The position numbers and the translations under genes are program-made. The notes beneath the pieces were generated by a model, which was not told where the DNA came from, did not search any database, and was given only the letters and a program-made list of their open reading frames with translations. A stretch of DNA of 64,000 nt, from positions 1 to 64,000 of the forward strand of contig NZ_BEWB01000019.1 of the NCBI RefSeq assembly GCF_003112555.1, read 5' to 3'. This DNA is from Streptomyces coelicoflavus. GTDB lineage: Bacteria; Actinomycetota; Actinomycetes; Streptomycetales; Streptomycetaceae. This document shows positions 34,537 to 43,039 of the stretch, one piece after another; within the stretch, counting starts at the first letter, position 1; the number at the start of each line of letters is the position of its first letter.

Positions 34537-35340
34537 TCAGGCCGGGCGCCCCGCGGCCACCAGGGCGGCGACCGCACCCGCGGGGTCGTCCCCGGTGACG
34601 AGCGAGGACCCGACCAGGACGGCGTCGGCGCCCAGCCGGGCGTACCGGGCCGCGTCCTCGGGATCCCGCACCCCCGATTCGGCGATACGTACCAGGCCTG
34701 CGGGGATCCGGTCGGCGACCCGGGCGAAGGTGTCCGGGTCGACGTTCAGAGTTCGCAGGTCGCGGGCGTTGACCCCGATGACCTCGGCGCCCGCGTCGAC
34801 GGCCCGTGCGGCCTCCTGCTCGTCGTGCACCTCCACCAGCGGGACGAGGCCGAGCTTCCTGGCCAGCGCGATCAGGTCGGCGAGTTCCCGCCGGCCGAGC
34901 GCCGCGACGATGAGCAGAACCAGATCCGCACCGTGGGCGCGCGCTTCGACGACCTGGTAGGCGTCCACGACGAAGTCCTTGCGCAGCAACGGCAGCCGGA
35001 CCTCGGAACGTACGGTCTCCAGGTCCTCCAGCGAACCGTGAAACCGGCGCGGTTCGGTGAGCACGCTGATCGCGGCCGCCCCGCCCGCCGCGTACCGGGC
35101 GGCGAGCGCGGCCGGGTCCGCGATGTCGGCGAGCGGCCCGCGCGCCGGACTGGTGCGCTTGATCTCGGCGATGACCCGGAGCCCGTCGGTGCCGCGCAGA
35201 CCGTCGATCACCTCGGCGGCGGCGGGGGCCCGCTGTCCGTACTCCCGTGCCCTCTCCCACAGCCGGTCCTCGGGCACGACGGCACGCCGGGCCTCCAGGT
35301 CCTCCCTGGCTCCTGCGACGATCCCGTCCAGCACGCTCAT
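34537..35340 (-). CDS. trpC: Indole-3-glycerol phosphate synthase
   Basis: A 267-residue TIM barrel. Catalytic residues are in VIAEIKRTSPARGPL (Glu, Lys near 55-57), LRKDFVVDAYQV (Lys near 117), GVNARDLRTL and RIAESGV. With TrpE, G and D it leads chorismate to indole-glycerol phosphate; the isomerase step would come from PriA elsewhere. It is the last gene of the long leftward operon and overlaps the upstream oxidase gene by 4 bases. Confidence 0.95.
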   Translation of the reverse strand: MSVLDGIVAGAREDLEARRAVVPEDRLWERAREYGQRAPAAAEVIDGLRGTDGLRVIAEIKRTSPARGPLADIADPAALAARYAAGGAAAISVLTEPRRFHGSLEDLETVRSEVRLPLLRKDFVVDAYQVVEARAHGADLVLLIVAALGRRELADLIALARKLGLVPLVEVHDEQEAARAVDAGAEVIGVNARDLRTLNVDPDTFARVADRIPAGLVRIAESGVRDPEDAARYARLGADAVLVGSSLVTGDDPAGAVAALVAAGRPA

Positions 35341-36968
35341 CGGGTGGCCCTCGCGGCCGACGGGAGTTCGATCGACAGCCGGTGACGGAAGACGTTCCGG
35401 GGGTCCCACGCCTTCTTGATCCGCTGGAGTTCGGGGTAGTTGGGGCCGTAGTACAGCTCGTACCAGGGGACGCCGCTGCGGTTGCGCCGCGCGTCGCGCA
35501 CGTCGGCGTCCGGGTAGTTGATGTACGCGCCGGCCTCGGGCACGCCGCCGTTCCTCGCGTACGTGCTCTCGTACAGCTCGCGCAGGAAGCCGACGTGGAG
35601 GTCGTCCTCCGCCTGGTCGGTCCACTCGCTGACGTACATCAGCATCAGCGCGCTGTCCCGGTGCGGCAGCGCGGTCGCGGCGCTGCGGACGCTGTTGACC
35701 TGCCCGCCGTAGGGGGCGATGAGGACGCCGCTGCCGGGGTGGCGGTAGTCGGCGCGGGTCAGCCCGCGGTAGAGGGCCTCGGCCTGCGCGTCGTCGAACG
35801 GCTCCTTGTGGTAGGCCGACTTGCCCTTGATGCGCTTGCCGGACGGGCGGTCGGCGAACCCGGACCACTGGGTGGACAGCAGCCAGGGCAGCCTGCTGCG
35901 CGCCACCGTCGTGCCGCGCGCGCCCACTCCGGCTCCGACGGCCGCGACGAAGGCGTCCAGCCGCTCCTCCGGGGAAGGCCCCCCTGCTGCGGAACGGGCC
36001 GCGGAGAGCTGGATGTTGAGCGCCACCGCTCCACCGGACCGGTGGAAGGCGGCCAGGTGGCTGTAGAGGTCGGCCTGCGCGTCGCCCGGCGCGTTGTGGG
36101 CGACGTGCCAGGCGGCGTAGTTCTTCAGGAGCCGGGTGAAGGACCGCTCGTCCAGGTCCGCCCACTGCCACAGCACGGTGCCGACCAGGACCTCCCTCGG
36201 CGGCGTGGGCAGGGTCTCCTGGGGGGTGCGGCCGGTCAGGCCGCGCGAACGGAACCAGTAGCGCGTGACGATGCCGAAGTTGCCGCCGCCTCCGCCGGTG
36301 TGCGCCCACCACAGATCGCGCCTGCGGGGGTCGGCGGAGTCGCGTGCGGCCACCACCGCGCGGGGGCGGCCCGCCTCGTCGGCGACGACGACCTCGACCG
36401 CGTACAGGTGGTCGACGATCAGCCCGAGGGTGCGGTTGAGCGGCCCGTACCCGCCGCCGGTCACATGTCCGCCGAGGCCGACGGTGGGGCAGGAACCGCC
36501 GGGGAGCGCTATGCCCCAGCGCTTGAAGAGCTGCTCGTTGACCTCGCCGAGCGTGGCGCCCGCACCGATGCGGATCGCGCGCCGCTCGGCGTCGTACCTG
36601 ATGTCGTCCATGGCCGACAGATCGATCAGCCGTCGTACGTCACGGTGCGCGCTGAAGTCCTCGAAGCAGTGCCCGCCGCCGCGCACCGCGAGCCGCTCCC
36701 CCGCGTCGAGGGCCCGGCGCAGGGCGGTGACGACCTGCTCGGTGGTGTGCGGGACGACGACGCGGTCCGGGGTGCCGATCCAGCGCTGGTTGACGCCGCG
36801 CACGAGGTCGCCGTACTGGGGGCCGCCCGGCAGGACCTCGCTCGCGGCGTCGGCCGCGGTGCGCCCGAGCGCCTGGGCCGAGGGCGCCGTGAGACCGGTC
36901 GCCGCCACGGCCGCGCCGGTGGCGGCGGTGGCGCCGAGGAAGGCGCGTCGTCGTGTGGTGCGGGTCAT
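35337..36968 (-). CDS. Tat-exported FAD oxidase, berberine-bridge type, bicovalent flavin
   Basis: A 543-residue protein. The N-terminus has twin arginines (TTRRRAFLG), a hydrophobic core and an AQA cleavage site near residue 33, a Tat signal for folded proteins. The PCMH-type FAD domain has RGGGHCFEDFS with His 100 and GGSCPTVGLGGHVTGGGYG with Cys 160, the two residues that hold FAD covalently in berberine-bridge and related oxidases. The C-terminal BBE motif YYGPNYPELQRIKKAWDP is intact. Such enzymes use O2 for C-C bond-forming or alcohol oxidations. It overlaps both neighbours by 4 bases and is clearly in the operon. Confidence 0.92.
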   Translation of the reverse strand: MTRTTRRRAFLGATAATGAAVAATGLTAPSAQALGRTAADAASEVLPGGPQYGDLVRGVNQRWIGTPDRVVVPHTTEQVVTALRRALDAGERLAVRGGGHCFEDFSAHRDVRRLIDLSAMDDIRYDAERRAIRIGAGATLGEVNEQLFKRWGIALPGGSCPTVGLGGHVTGGGYGPLNRTLGLIVDHLYAVEVVVADEAGRPRAVVAARDSADPRRRDLWWAHTGGGGGNFGIVTRYWFRSRGLTGRTPQETLPTPPREVLVGTVLWQWADLDERSFTRLLKNYAAWHVAHNAPGDAQADLYSHLAAFHRSGGAVALNIQLSAARSAAGGPSPEERLDAFVAAVGAGVGARGTTVARSRLPWLLSTQWSGFADRPSGKRIKGKSAYHKEPFDDAQAEALYRGLTRADYRHPGSGVLIAPYGGQVNSVRSAATALPHRDSALMLMYVSEWTDQAEDDLHVGFLRELYESTYARNGGVPEAGAYINYPDADVRDARRNRSGVPWYELYYGPNYPELQRIKKAWDPRNVFRHRLSIELPSAARATR

Positions 36969-37660
36969 CGGAGGGTCTCCTCGGGCAAGGGGTGTGGGTC
37001 GGGCTCATGGCGTACGTCGGGCTCATCGCGTACGGCCGGGGGGCCGGCCAGTGCGGCCAGGAAGACCGCCGGGTCCTCCTGCGCCCCTTCGACGACCTGA
37101 CCGTGGTCGAAGGCGAAGCGGGGAACGGTGGTGATGCCGGCGGCGCGGGCCGCGCGGACCTCGGCGCGCACGTCCTCGTAGCCGTCCGTGGAGCGCAGGT
37201 ACGCCTCGGCGGCCTCGCGGTCCATTCCGGAGCGCTCCGCCCGGTCGGCGAGCACGCCGACGTCGGAGATGTCCTCGTGCTCGGTGAACATGGCGGCGAA
37301 GACCAGCTCCTCCAGCCGGCTCTGGACCGGTCGGCCGTGGACCCGGTGCGCTTGCCCCAGCAGCCGGTGGGCGTTGAGGGTGTTCGCGTTGAACCCGGCG
37401 GCGTTGCGGAAAGCGATGCCGTGGCGGGGGCCGGCCGCGGTGACCTGCTCGTCCATGAAGCGGGCGCGGTCTGCGCCGTACTTGCCGGCGAGCCATTCGA
37501 GCAGCGGGGTGGCGTGCTCGGGCTGCTCGCCGTCGATCTGGAACGGGTGCAGGACGACCTCGACGTCCGTGCGCCCGGAGCGCTCCAGTGCCTGCTCGAA
37601 GGTCCGCTTGGTGATGTAGCACCAGGGACAGTTCACGTCGGACCAGACGTCGACCCTCAT
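36965..37660 (-). CDS. DsbA/FrnE-family thioredoxin-fold protein
   Basis: A 231-residue cytoplasmic protein (no signal peptide) opening MRVDVWSDVNCPWCYITKR, with a CPWC redox pair at residues 11-14. Internal blocks NTLNAHRLLGQAH and GITTVPRFAFD match the FrnE/2-hydroxychromene-carboxylate-isomerase branch. FrnE relatives occur in polyketide and aromatic clusters and are thought to act in disulfide or glutathione-like isomerisation chemistry; the exact role here is unknown. It overlaps the genes on both sides by 4 bases. Confidence 0.88.
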   Translation of the reverse strand: MRVDVWSDVNCPWCYITKRTFEQALERSGRTDVEVVLHPFQIDGEQPEHATPLLEWLAGKYGADRARFMDEQVTAAGPRHGIAFRNAAGFNANTLNAHRLLGQAHRVHGRPVQSRLEELVFAAMFTEHEDISDVGVLADRAERSGMDREAAEAYLRSTDGYEDVRAEVRAARAAGITTVPRFAFDHGQVVEGAQEDPAVFLAALAGPPAVRDEPDVRHEPDPHPLPEETLR

Positions 37661-38946
37661 GCCAGGGCCTCCGTCCGGGCTCCGGCGGGGACGCCGAGGG
37701 ACGCACGGTGGTTGACCAGGTCCGGGTCGAAGCCGCCCAAACGCGCGAAGTCCTCGGAGATGTCCCGGAGCTCGGTGCCGGGGAACACCTCCTGAACCGT
37801 GCGGAAGCCCTCCGGGGCCCGCTGGTGGGCCAGGTCGATCACGACCTCGGGACCGCGGCGGCGGGTGCTCTTGTGGAGCTCCGTCAGCGGGGTCAGCCGG
37901 GCCGCCTCGTAGCCGGCCAGCGCGGCCCTCGGGTCGGACCCCAGGGCCAGTTCGCGGGCCAGGACACGGGCGTCCATGATCGACTGGGTGGCGCCGTTGG
38001 AGCCCATCGGGTACATGGCGTGTGCCGCGTCGCCGAGCAGGGTGACCGGGCCGTGCGTCCAGCGGGGCAGCGGGTCGCGGTCGACCATCGGGTAGATGAA
38101 GGCCTCGTCGGAGGTCCTGATCAGTGCGGGGACGTCCAGCCAGTCGAAGTCCAGGTCCGCGAAGTCGCCGAGGAACTCGTCGGGTTGCACGGACCGGTTC
38201 CAGTCGGCGGCCTCGATGGTCTCGCCGGGCCGCGCGGCCCGGGCCACCGCCCAGTTGAGCAGGACCGCGCCGTCCTCGGGCCGCGGGTCGGACATGGGGT
38301 AGACCACGGCCCGGCGCCGGTCGTCCCCGGCGATGATCATGGTGTGGCCGTCCAGGAACGGCGGCGCCCAGGTCGTGCCGCGCCAGACGACCAGCCCGTT
38401 CCACGGCGGCGGCCCCTCGGCCGGGTGGAGGGCGGCCCGCACTGCGGAGCGGATGCCGTCCGCCCCGATCAGCGCATCCGCGTCGGTGTGGGAGGCGCCC
38501 CCTGCGGCGGTGTGGCGCACCTGCACCCGTACCCGCCCGTCGGGAAGCTCCTCGAAGCCCGCCACCCGGGAGTCGGCCACGATCGTGTCCGGGCCGAGCC
38601 GTTCGCGCACGGCATCGGCCAGGACCGCCTGGAGCCGGCCCCGGTGGATGGAGAGCTGGGGCCAGCGGTATCCGGCGGCGCGTCCGCGCGGCTCGTGCCA
38701 GATCAGCTGACCGTGCCGGTTGTAGTAGCCCAGGCTGCCGGTCGGCACGGACGCCTTCGACAGCTCGTCGAGGAGACCGATCTCGTCCAGCTCCCGTACG
38801 GCGTTGGGCAGGATGTTCAGGCCGACCCCCAGCGGCCGGAAGGCGGCGGCCGCTTCGAGGACCGTCACGTCCGTGACCCCGGCGGCGTGCAGGCTCAGAG
38901 CGGTGGTGAGTCCGCCGATGCCCGCTCCGGCGACGACGATGCTCAC
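37657..38946 (-). CDS. FAD-dependent aromatic monooxygenase, copy 1
   Basis: A 429-residue group A flavoprotein monooxygenase. The dinucleotide loop is VVAGAGIGGLTTALSLHAAG at residues 4-23; DALIGADGIRSAVR near 160 is the DG motif; LLGDAAHAMYPMGSNGATQ near 290 is the GD motif. It resembles salicylate-hydroxylase and PhzS-like enzymes. A paralogue (46033-47331) sits at the head of the same operon. GTG start at 38946, overlapping the PrnB-like gene by 4 bases. It likely hydroxylates an aryl ring using NAD(P)H and O2. Confidence 0.92.
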   Translation of the reverse strand: MSIVVAGAGIGGLTTALSLHAAGVTDVTVLEAAAAFRPLGVGLNILPNAVRELDEIGLLDELSKASVPTGSLGYYNRHGQLIWHEPRGRAAGYRWPQLSIHRGRLQAVLADAVRERLGPDTIVADSRVAGFEELPDGRVRVQVRHTAAGGASHTDADALIGADGIRSAVRAALHPAEGPPPWNGLVVWRGTTWAPPFLDGHTMIIAGDDRRRAVVYPMSDPRPEDGAVLLNWAVARAARPGETIEAADWNRSVQPDEFLGDFADLDFDWLDVPALIRTSDEAFIYPMVDRDPLPRWTHGPVTLLGDAAHAMYPMGSNGATQSIMDARVLARELALGSDPRAALAGYEAARLTPLTELHKSTRRRGPEVVIDLAHQRAPEGFRTVQEVFPGTELRDISEDFARLGGFDPDLVNHRASLGVPAGARTEALA

Positions 38947-40076
38947 GCGGACCTCCGCTCGCCGCCGTGGGCGGCGCCGTGTCCATGGCCGCGCGCACCC
39001 GGTCGGGTGAGCTGGGAGGTGGCCCGGGTGAGGTCGACGATCTGCTTGAGCAGTTCGACGCTGGCGCCGCCGCTGCCCAGCGGGTAGAGCCGCAGGTCTG
39101 CGTCGTACGCCTTCTTGGCGATGCCGAGGTGGCGGCCGCGGAAGACCACGATCACCCGCAGCAGCCGGGCCAGCGCCTCCGCGCTGGCGCGCAGCGCCGG
39201 AGCCCTGCGGACGGCTTCCTCGGCGTCGGCGCCGAAGGAGTCGACGAGCCGGGAGACCACGGAGGGGATCCTGTCCCAGTGCGCGTACAGCTCCCGCCAG
39301 CGGCGCAGGCTGTAGGGGATGGAGTCCCGCAGGAATTCGGAGTACTCCGGTTCGCTGCGGTCCGAGGCCCAGATCGCCTGGTCGATCAGCCAGAGCGGGA
39401 CCTGCGCCGCGGCGGGGCCGAGGAGCACGCGCCCGTCGACGGTGATCTCCTCGAAGTAGGGGCGCAGCGTCCGGGCGAAGAACTCCGGGCTCACATGGCT
39501 GACCACCATGTCGATGGACTGCACCATCGTCTCGGTGTGCCCGGTCAGCTCGTCGGTGAGCTGCGCGAACTTGGCGTCCTCCAGCGCCAGGTCGCTGAGC
39601 CGGGAGGCCAGTTCGAGCCCCTCGCGCAGGTGCGGGAAGACCATCCGGACGGATTCCTGGAGGTACGCCTCCTGGACGTCGCCGGTGTACATGCGCTGGC
39701 GGTCGCCGACCGGGTTCCAGGTGCAGTAGTGATGCACGGTGTCGCGGGGCACCATGTCGGTGCGGCGGCCGAGTTCGTGGAGCACGGGAGTCGCGGCGGG
39801 GACGAGTTCCAGGGGTTCCGCCCCGTGCCGCCTGATCGATCCGAGGAACATCCCGAGGTCGCGCATCGCCGCCACGCACTCCTCCGTGGAGAACGTGTCG
39901 ACGCGCTCCACCGTCGGGGTGAGGGCGCGCAGGGCGCCGGTCATGGCGGGCAGGTCCACGTCCGCGTTCTGCCGGCGCAGCGTGAAGCAGGCGAGGTCGG
40001 CGGCCAACGGGTCGAGTTCCCGGATGGCCGCCGTACGTATCGGGTTGCCGAGGTCGAGGTCGGTCGGTGACTTCAT
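38943..40076 (-). CDS. PrnB-like heme enzyme (tryptophan-rearranging, IDO/TDO superfamily)
   Basis: A 377-residue protein that I align by eye with PrnB, which turns 7-chlorotryptophan into an aminophenyl-pyrrole in pyrrolnitrin synthesis. Shared blocks are AAMRDLGMFLGSIRRHG (PrnB AAMRDIGFFLGSLKRHG), WNPVGDRQRMYTG, EAYLQESVRM, and near the C-terminus FRGRHLGIAKKAY and LGSGGAS. His 316 matches the heme ligand of PrnB. No PrnA halogenase or PrnC/PrnD genes are here, so the substrate is probably tryptophan or a hydroxylated form. It overlaps the next operon gene by 4 bases; 141 bases separate it from the ketosynthase gene upstream. Confidence 0.87.
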   Translation of the reverse strand: MKSPTDLDLGNPIRTAAIRELDPLAADLACFTLRRQNADVDLPAMTGALRALTPTVERVDTFSTEECVAAMRDLGMFLGSIRRHGAEPLELVPAATPVLHELGRRTDMVPRDTVHHYCTWNPVGDRQRMYTGDVQEAYLQESVRMVFPHLREGLELASRLSDLALEDAKFAQLTDELTGHTETMVQSIDMVVSHVSPEFFARTLRPYFEEITVDGRVLLGPAAAQVPLWLIDQAIWASDRSEPEYSEFLRDSIPYSLRRWRELYAHWDRIPSVVSRLVDSFGADAEEAVRRAPALRASAEALARLLRVIVVFRGRHLGIAKKAYDADLRLYPLGSGGASVELLKQIVDLTRATSQLTRPGARGHGHGAAHGGERRSA

Positions 40077-40217
40077 CGGTCGCTCCAGGAGGAAGTGCAG
40101 CCCGTGGCAGGGCTGGAGGGAAGAAGAGGGCAGGTCGGACGCGCGCCTGGCGGTCCGGGGGAAAGGCACGTCGTTCAGCGGCGGGGCCGCGTCGGGAACG
40201 GGGCGGCGCTCCTTCGG

Positions 40218-41993
40218 TCAGAGAGGGCGGGCCGCCCCCGCGTCCCAGGGGTGCCGGGGAAGCGGGGCCACCGTGCCGGGGCCCGCCGGGAAGCATCGGT
40301 CCGTGTCGGCGGGTGCGCCGGGACACGCGCCGTCGAGGGGCGCCGGATCCGTGCCGGCGCCGTCGGCGGGGTGCGCCGCTTCCGTACCCGCGCCACCGGC
40401 GAGGGTCGCCGTCATTGCGCGGTGGAGTTCGTCGTGGGTGCTGCCGTGCACGATGAGCCGGTGGGCGTGCGCGGTGCGCCGCGCCCAGGAGGTCCAGCAC
40501 ATGTCCCGTGCCGCATGGGCGCGTCCCGGGCCGTCCGGGGCGAGGTGGTCGACGTACGCGCCGAGGAGGGTGGCGAGTCCGCGTGCCGTGGGTGCGGACA
40601 GGTGCAGGGGCCAGGGGCCGTCGTCGGCGGGAGCGCCGGAGGCCGCGGGCGGGGCCTCGGCGAGGATCACGTGGGCGTTGGCCCCGGAGATGCTCTGGCC
40701 GTTGACCGCGACGACGGCGGGCCGCCCGTACGCGGGGAGCGGTTCGTTCGCGGTGGGGACGACCAGGGGGATGCGCTCCCAGTGGACCTTGGGGGAAGGC
40801 GTCTCGATGTGCAGGCTCGGTGGCACCGTGCGGTGCTCCAGGCACAGGACGGCCTTGATGAGTCCGGCCACTCCGGCGGCCGCCTCGCAGTGCCCGATGT
40901 TCGTCTTGACCGAACCGACGAGCAGGCGGCGTCCCGCAGAACGCCCCTCTCCGTACACGTCGTTGAGGGCCGCCAGTTCCACCGCGTCGATACGGGTGCC
41001 GGTGCCGTGGGCCTCCACGTAGTCGACGTCGTGCGGGGAGGTGCCCGCGTCCTCGTGAGCCCAGCGCATGGCCAGCCGCTGGCCGGTCGCCGACGGGTCG
41101 GTCACCTGTTCCTTGGTGGCCCCGTCATTGCTGAGGGCGCTGCCGCGCAGGACGGCCCGGATGCGGTCGCCGTCGGCCAGTGCCCGCTCCAGCGGTTTCA
41201 GTACGACGATGCCCGCGCCGTCGGAGCGTACGAAGCCGTTCGCCCGGGCGTCGCCGAACCGGCAGGCCCCGTCCGGCGACAGCACGCCTGCCTGCGCGAA
41301 CAGACCGGTGACGGCCGGGGAGAGCGCGGCGTTGACGCCGCCCGCCAGGGCCAGCGTCGCCTCGCCGCTGCGCAGGCTCGCGCAGGCCAGGTGGACCGCC
41401 GCGAGCGAGGAGGCCTGTCCGGTGTCCACGGTCAGGCTGGTGCCGTGCCAGCCGAAGAAGTGCGAGAGCCGTCCCGAGAGCAGTGCACGCTGCTCGGTAC
41501 CGGCCAGGCGGGCCAGTGCGCCGGACGCCTGCGGGCCGGGCTGCGCGGCGCGCAGCACCTCCCAGTGGTCGGCGTGGCTCTGGCCCAGGAAGACGCTCGT
41601 CCGGGTGCCGGAGAGGGCGGCCGGAAGGAGACCGGCGTCCTCCAGGGCCTCCCAGGCGACGGTGAGTGCCAGTCGCTGCTGGGGGTCCGTCGCCGGTACG
41701 TCCTCGCGGCGGACCCCGAAGAAGCCGGCGTCGAACGCGTCGGGGTCCTGGAGTCCTTCGAGGAATCCTCCCCGTGTCTGCGCATTCCCGGCGCGATCCT
41801 TCGTGAGCGCGGTCGTGGCATCGCCCCCGCGATCCTCGGGCAGCGCCGTCGTGACGTCGATGCCGCCGGTCAGCAGGTCCCAGAGTTCCTCGGGCCCCCT
41901 TGCTCCCGGAAGCCTGCACCCGATGCCCACCACGGCGATCGGCATCACCGATCTGTGACGGGCCCTACCGTCTCCGTCCCGGATGTCTTCCAC
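40218..41993 (-). CDS. Free-standing type I ketosynthase of KSQ type
   Basis: A 591-residue protein. Residues about 16-450 form a full modular-PKS ketosynthase (PIAVVGIGCRLPGARGPEEL; GFVRSDGAGIVVLKPLE; SGANAHVILAEAP). The active-site motif normally DTACSSSL reads VDTGQASSLAAVH, so Cys is replaced by Gln 193; His 329 (EAHGTGT) and His 368 (KTNIGH) remain. Gln here marks decarboxylating loading domains. The KS-AT linker follows (WARRTAHAHRLIV), then a short tail ending PLPRHPWDA, like the end of an AT linker, but no AT, KR or ACP. GTG 41993 has GGGGGAG upstream. The partner carrier protein is not in the window. Confidence 0.9.
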   Translation of the reverse strand: MEDIRDGDGRARHRSVMPIAVVGIGCRLPGARGPEELWDLLTGGIDVTTALPEDRGGDATTALTKDRAGNAQTRGGFLEGLQDPDAFDAGFFGVRREDVPATDPQQRLALTVAWEALEDAGLLPAALSGTRTSVFLGQSHADHWEVLRAAQPGPQASGALARLAGTEQRALLSGRLSHFFGWHGTSLTVDTGQASSLAAVHLACASLRSGEATLALAGGVNAALSPAVTGLFAQAGVLSPDGACRFGDARANGFVRSDGAGIVVLKPLERALADGDRIRAVLRGSALSNDGATKEQVTDPSATGQRLAMRWAHEDAGTSPHDVDYVEAHGTGTRIDAVELAALNDVYGEGRSAGRRLLVGSVKTNIGHCEAAAGVAGLIKAVLCLEHRTVPPSLHIETPSPKVHWERIPLVVPTANEPLPAYGRPAVVAVNGQSISGANAHVILAEAPPAASGAPADDGPWPLHLSAPTARGLATLLGAYVDHLAPDGPGRAHAARDMCWTSWARRTAHAHRLIVHGSTHDELHRAMTATLAGGAGTEAAHPADGAGTDPAPLDGACPGAPADTDRCFPAGPGTVAPLPRHPWDAGAARPL

Positions 41994-42072
41994 TTGTCTC
42001 CCCCGTCTTCTGCATGCGTGCGGTGCGTACGCCGGGAAGCCGCCCTCCCCGGAGCGGCTCCCCGACGGCCCG

Positions 42073-42993
42073 TCAGCCGGCTGCCTTGGCCCAGTGGTCC
42101 CAGGGCTGCGCCTTGACCCACTCGACGGCCGGGGTGAGCTTGACGCCCAGCTCCCGCTCGGTCTGCGCCGGGTCGGCGGCCAGCAGACCCGGGGCCTCGC
42201 CGGTGCTCACGTGGTGGTAGATCCCGGCGACGCCCGCGGCGGCCGACGCACCCACGGCGTGCGCGAGCCCGTCCTCGAACTGCTGGACGTCCAGCGGCAG
42301 GTAGCTCACGTCCCGGCCCAGCCCCTCGGCGAACACCCGCGCCAGCTCGGGTCCGGTGAACACGTCCGCGCCGCCGACGTCCAGCACCCGGCCCACCACC
42401 GCGTCGTTCTCCAGAGCTGCGGCCACGATGTGCGCGAGGTCGTCGTGCGAGATCCAGGCGACCCGCTGGTCGGCGGGGAGCGGGTAGGCGAGCACGCCGT
42501 CGTTGACGAGGGCGGGCCCGTTCCACGGGCTGAAGAGGTTGTCGAGGTAGACCGGCGGACGCACGATCACCGTCGGCACGCCACTGGCCGAGACGACGCC
42601 CTCGGCGGCCCGCCGGGTCTCGAAGGCGGCGTACCGGGTCGTCTCCTGGGGCAGCGCGGTGTTCGTGTTGAACACGAGGCGCTGCACACCGACGGCGCGG
42701 GCCGCGTCGGCGACGTTGCGCGCGTAGGAGAGCACGGTGTCCGTGTCGTACTCCAGCGGGATCGTCACCACGGCGTGGGTGACGCCGTCGAAGGCCTTGC
42801 GGACCTCCTCGGCGTTGCCCAGGTCGGCGCCCACCAGGGTCACTCCCGCGGGCACGGGGCGGTCGGCCTTCGCGGGGTTGCGGACCAGTCCGCGCACCTC
42901 GAATCCCCGGGAGGCGAGGTGCCGGGCGATCGCCCCGCCCTGGAAGCCGGTGGCTCCGGTCACCAGGTAGCGCCGGACGGTGTTGTCGGTCAT
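42073..42993 (-). CDS. NmrA-like NAD(P)-binding reductase
   Basis: A 306-residue atypical SDR. The N-terminal YLVTGATGFQGGAIARHL is the NADP loop; RGLVRNPAKAD supplies the basic phosphate contact, and the Tyr/Lys pair is not in the usual place. NmrA-like proteins act as regulators or as isoflavone/pinoresinol-type reductases; in an operon of tailoring enzymes a reductase is more likely. ATG 42993 with AAAGGGAAA upstream. Confidence 0.85.
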   Translation of the reverse strand: MTDNTVRRYLVTGATGFQGGAIARHLASRGFEVRGLVRNPAKADRPVPAGVTLVGADLGNAEEVRKAFDGVTHAVVTIPLEYDTDTVLSYARNVADAARAVGVQRLVFNTNTALPQETTRYAAFETRRAAEGVVSASGVPTVIVRPPVYLDNLFSPWNGPALVNDGVLAYPLPADQRVAWISHDDLAHIVAAALENDAVVGRVLDVGGADVFTGPELARVFAEGLGRDVSYLPLDVQQFEDGLAHAVGASAAAGVAGIYHHVSTGEAPGLLAADPAQTERELGVKLTPAVEWVKAQPWDHWAKAAG

Positions 42994-43039
42994 GCGGTTT
43001 TCCCTTTCGGTTGTACGAGTGCTCGGTGGCACGGGGGGC

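Noticed and set aside
40095..42116. 673-codon open frame on the plus strand across the ketosynthase gene
   Set aside because: It mirrors the KSQ gene in the opposite strand, with Arg/Gly/Val-rich shadow composition and no domain pattern.
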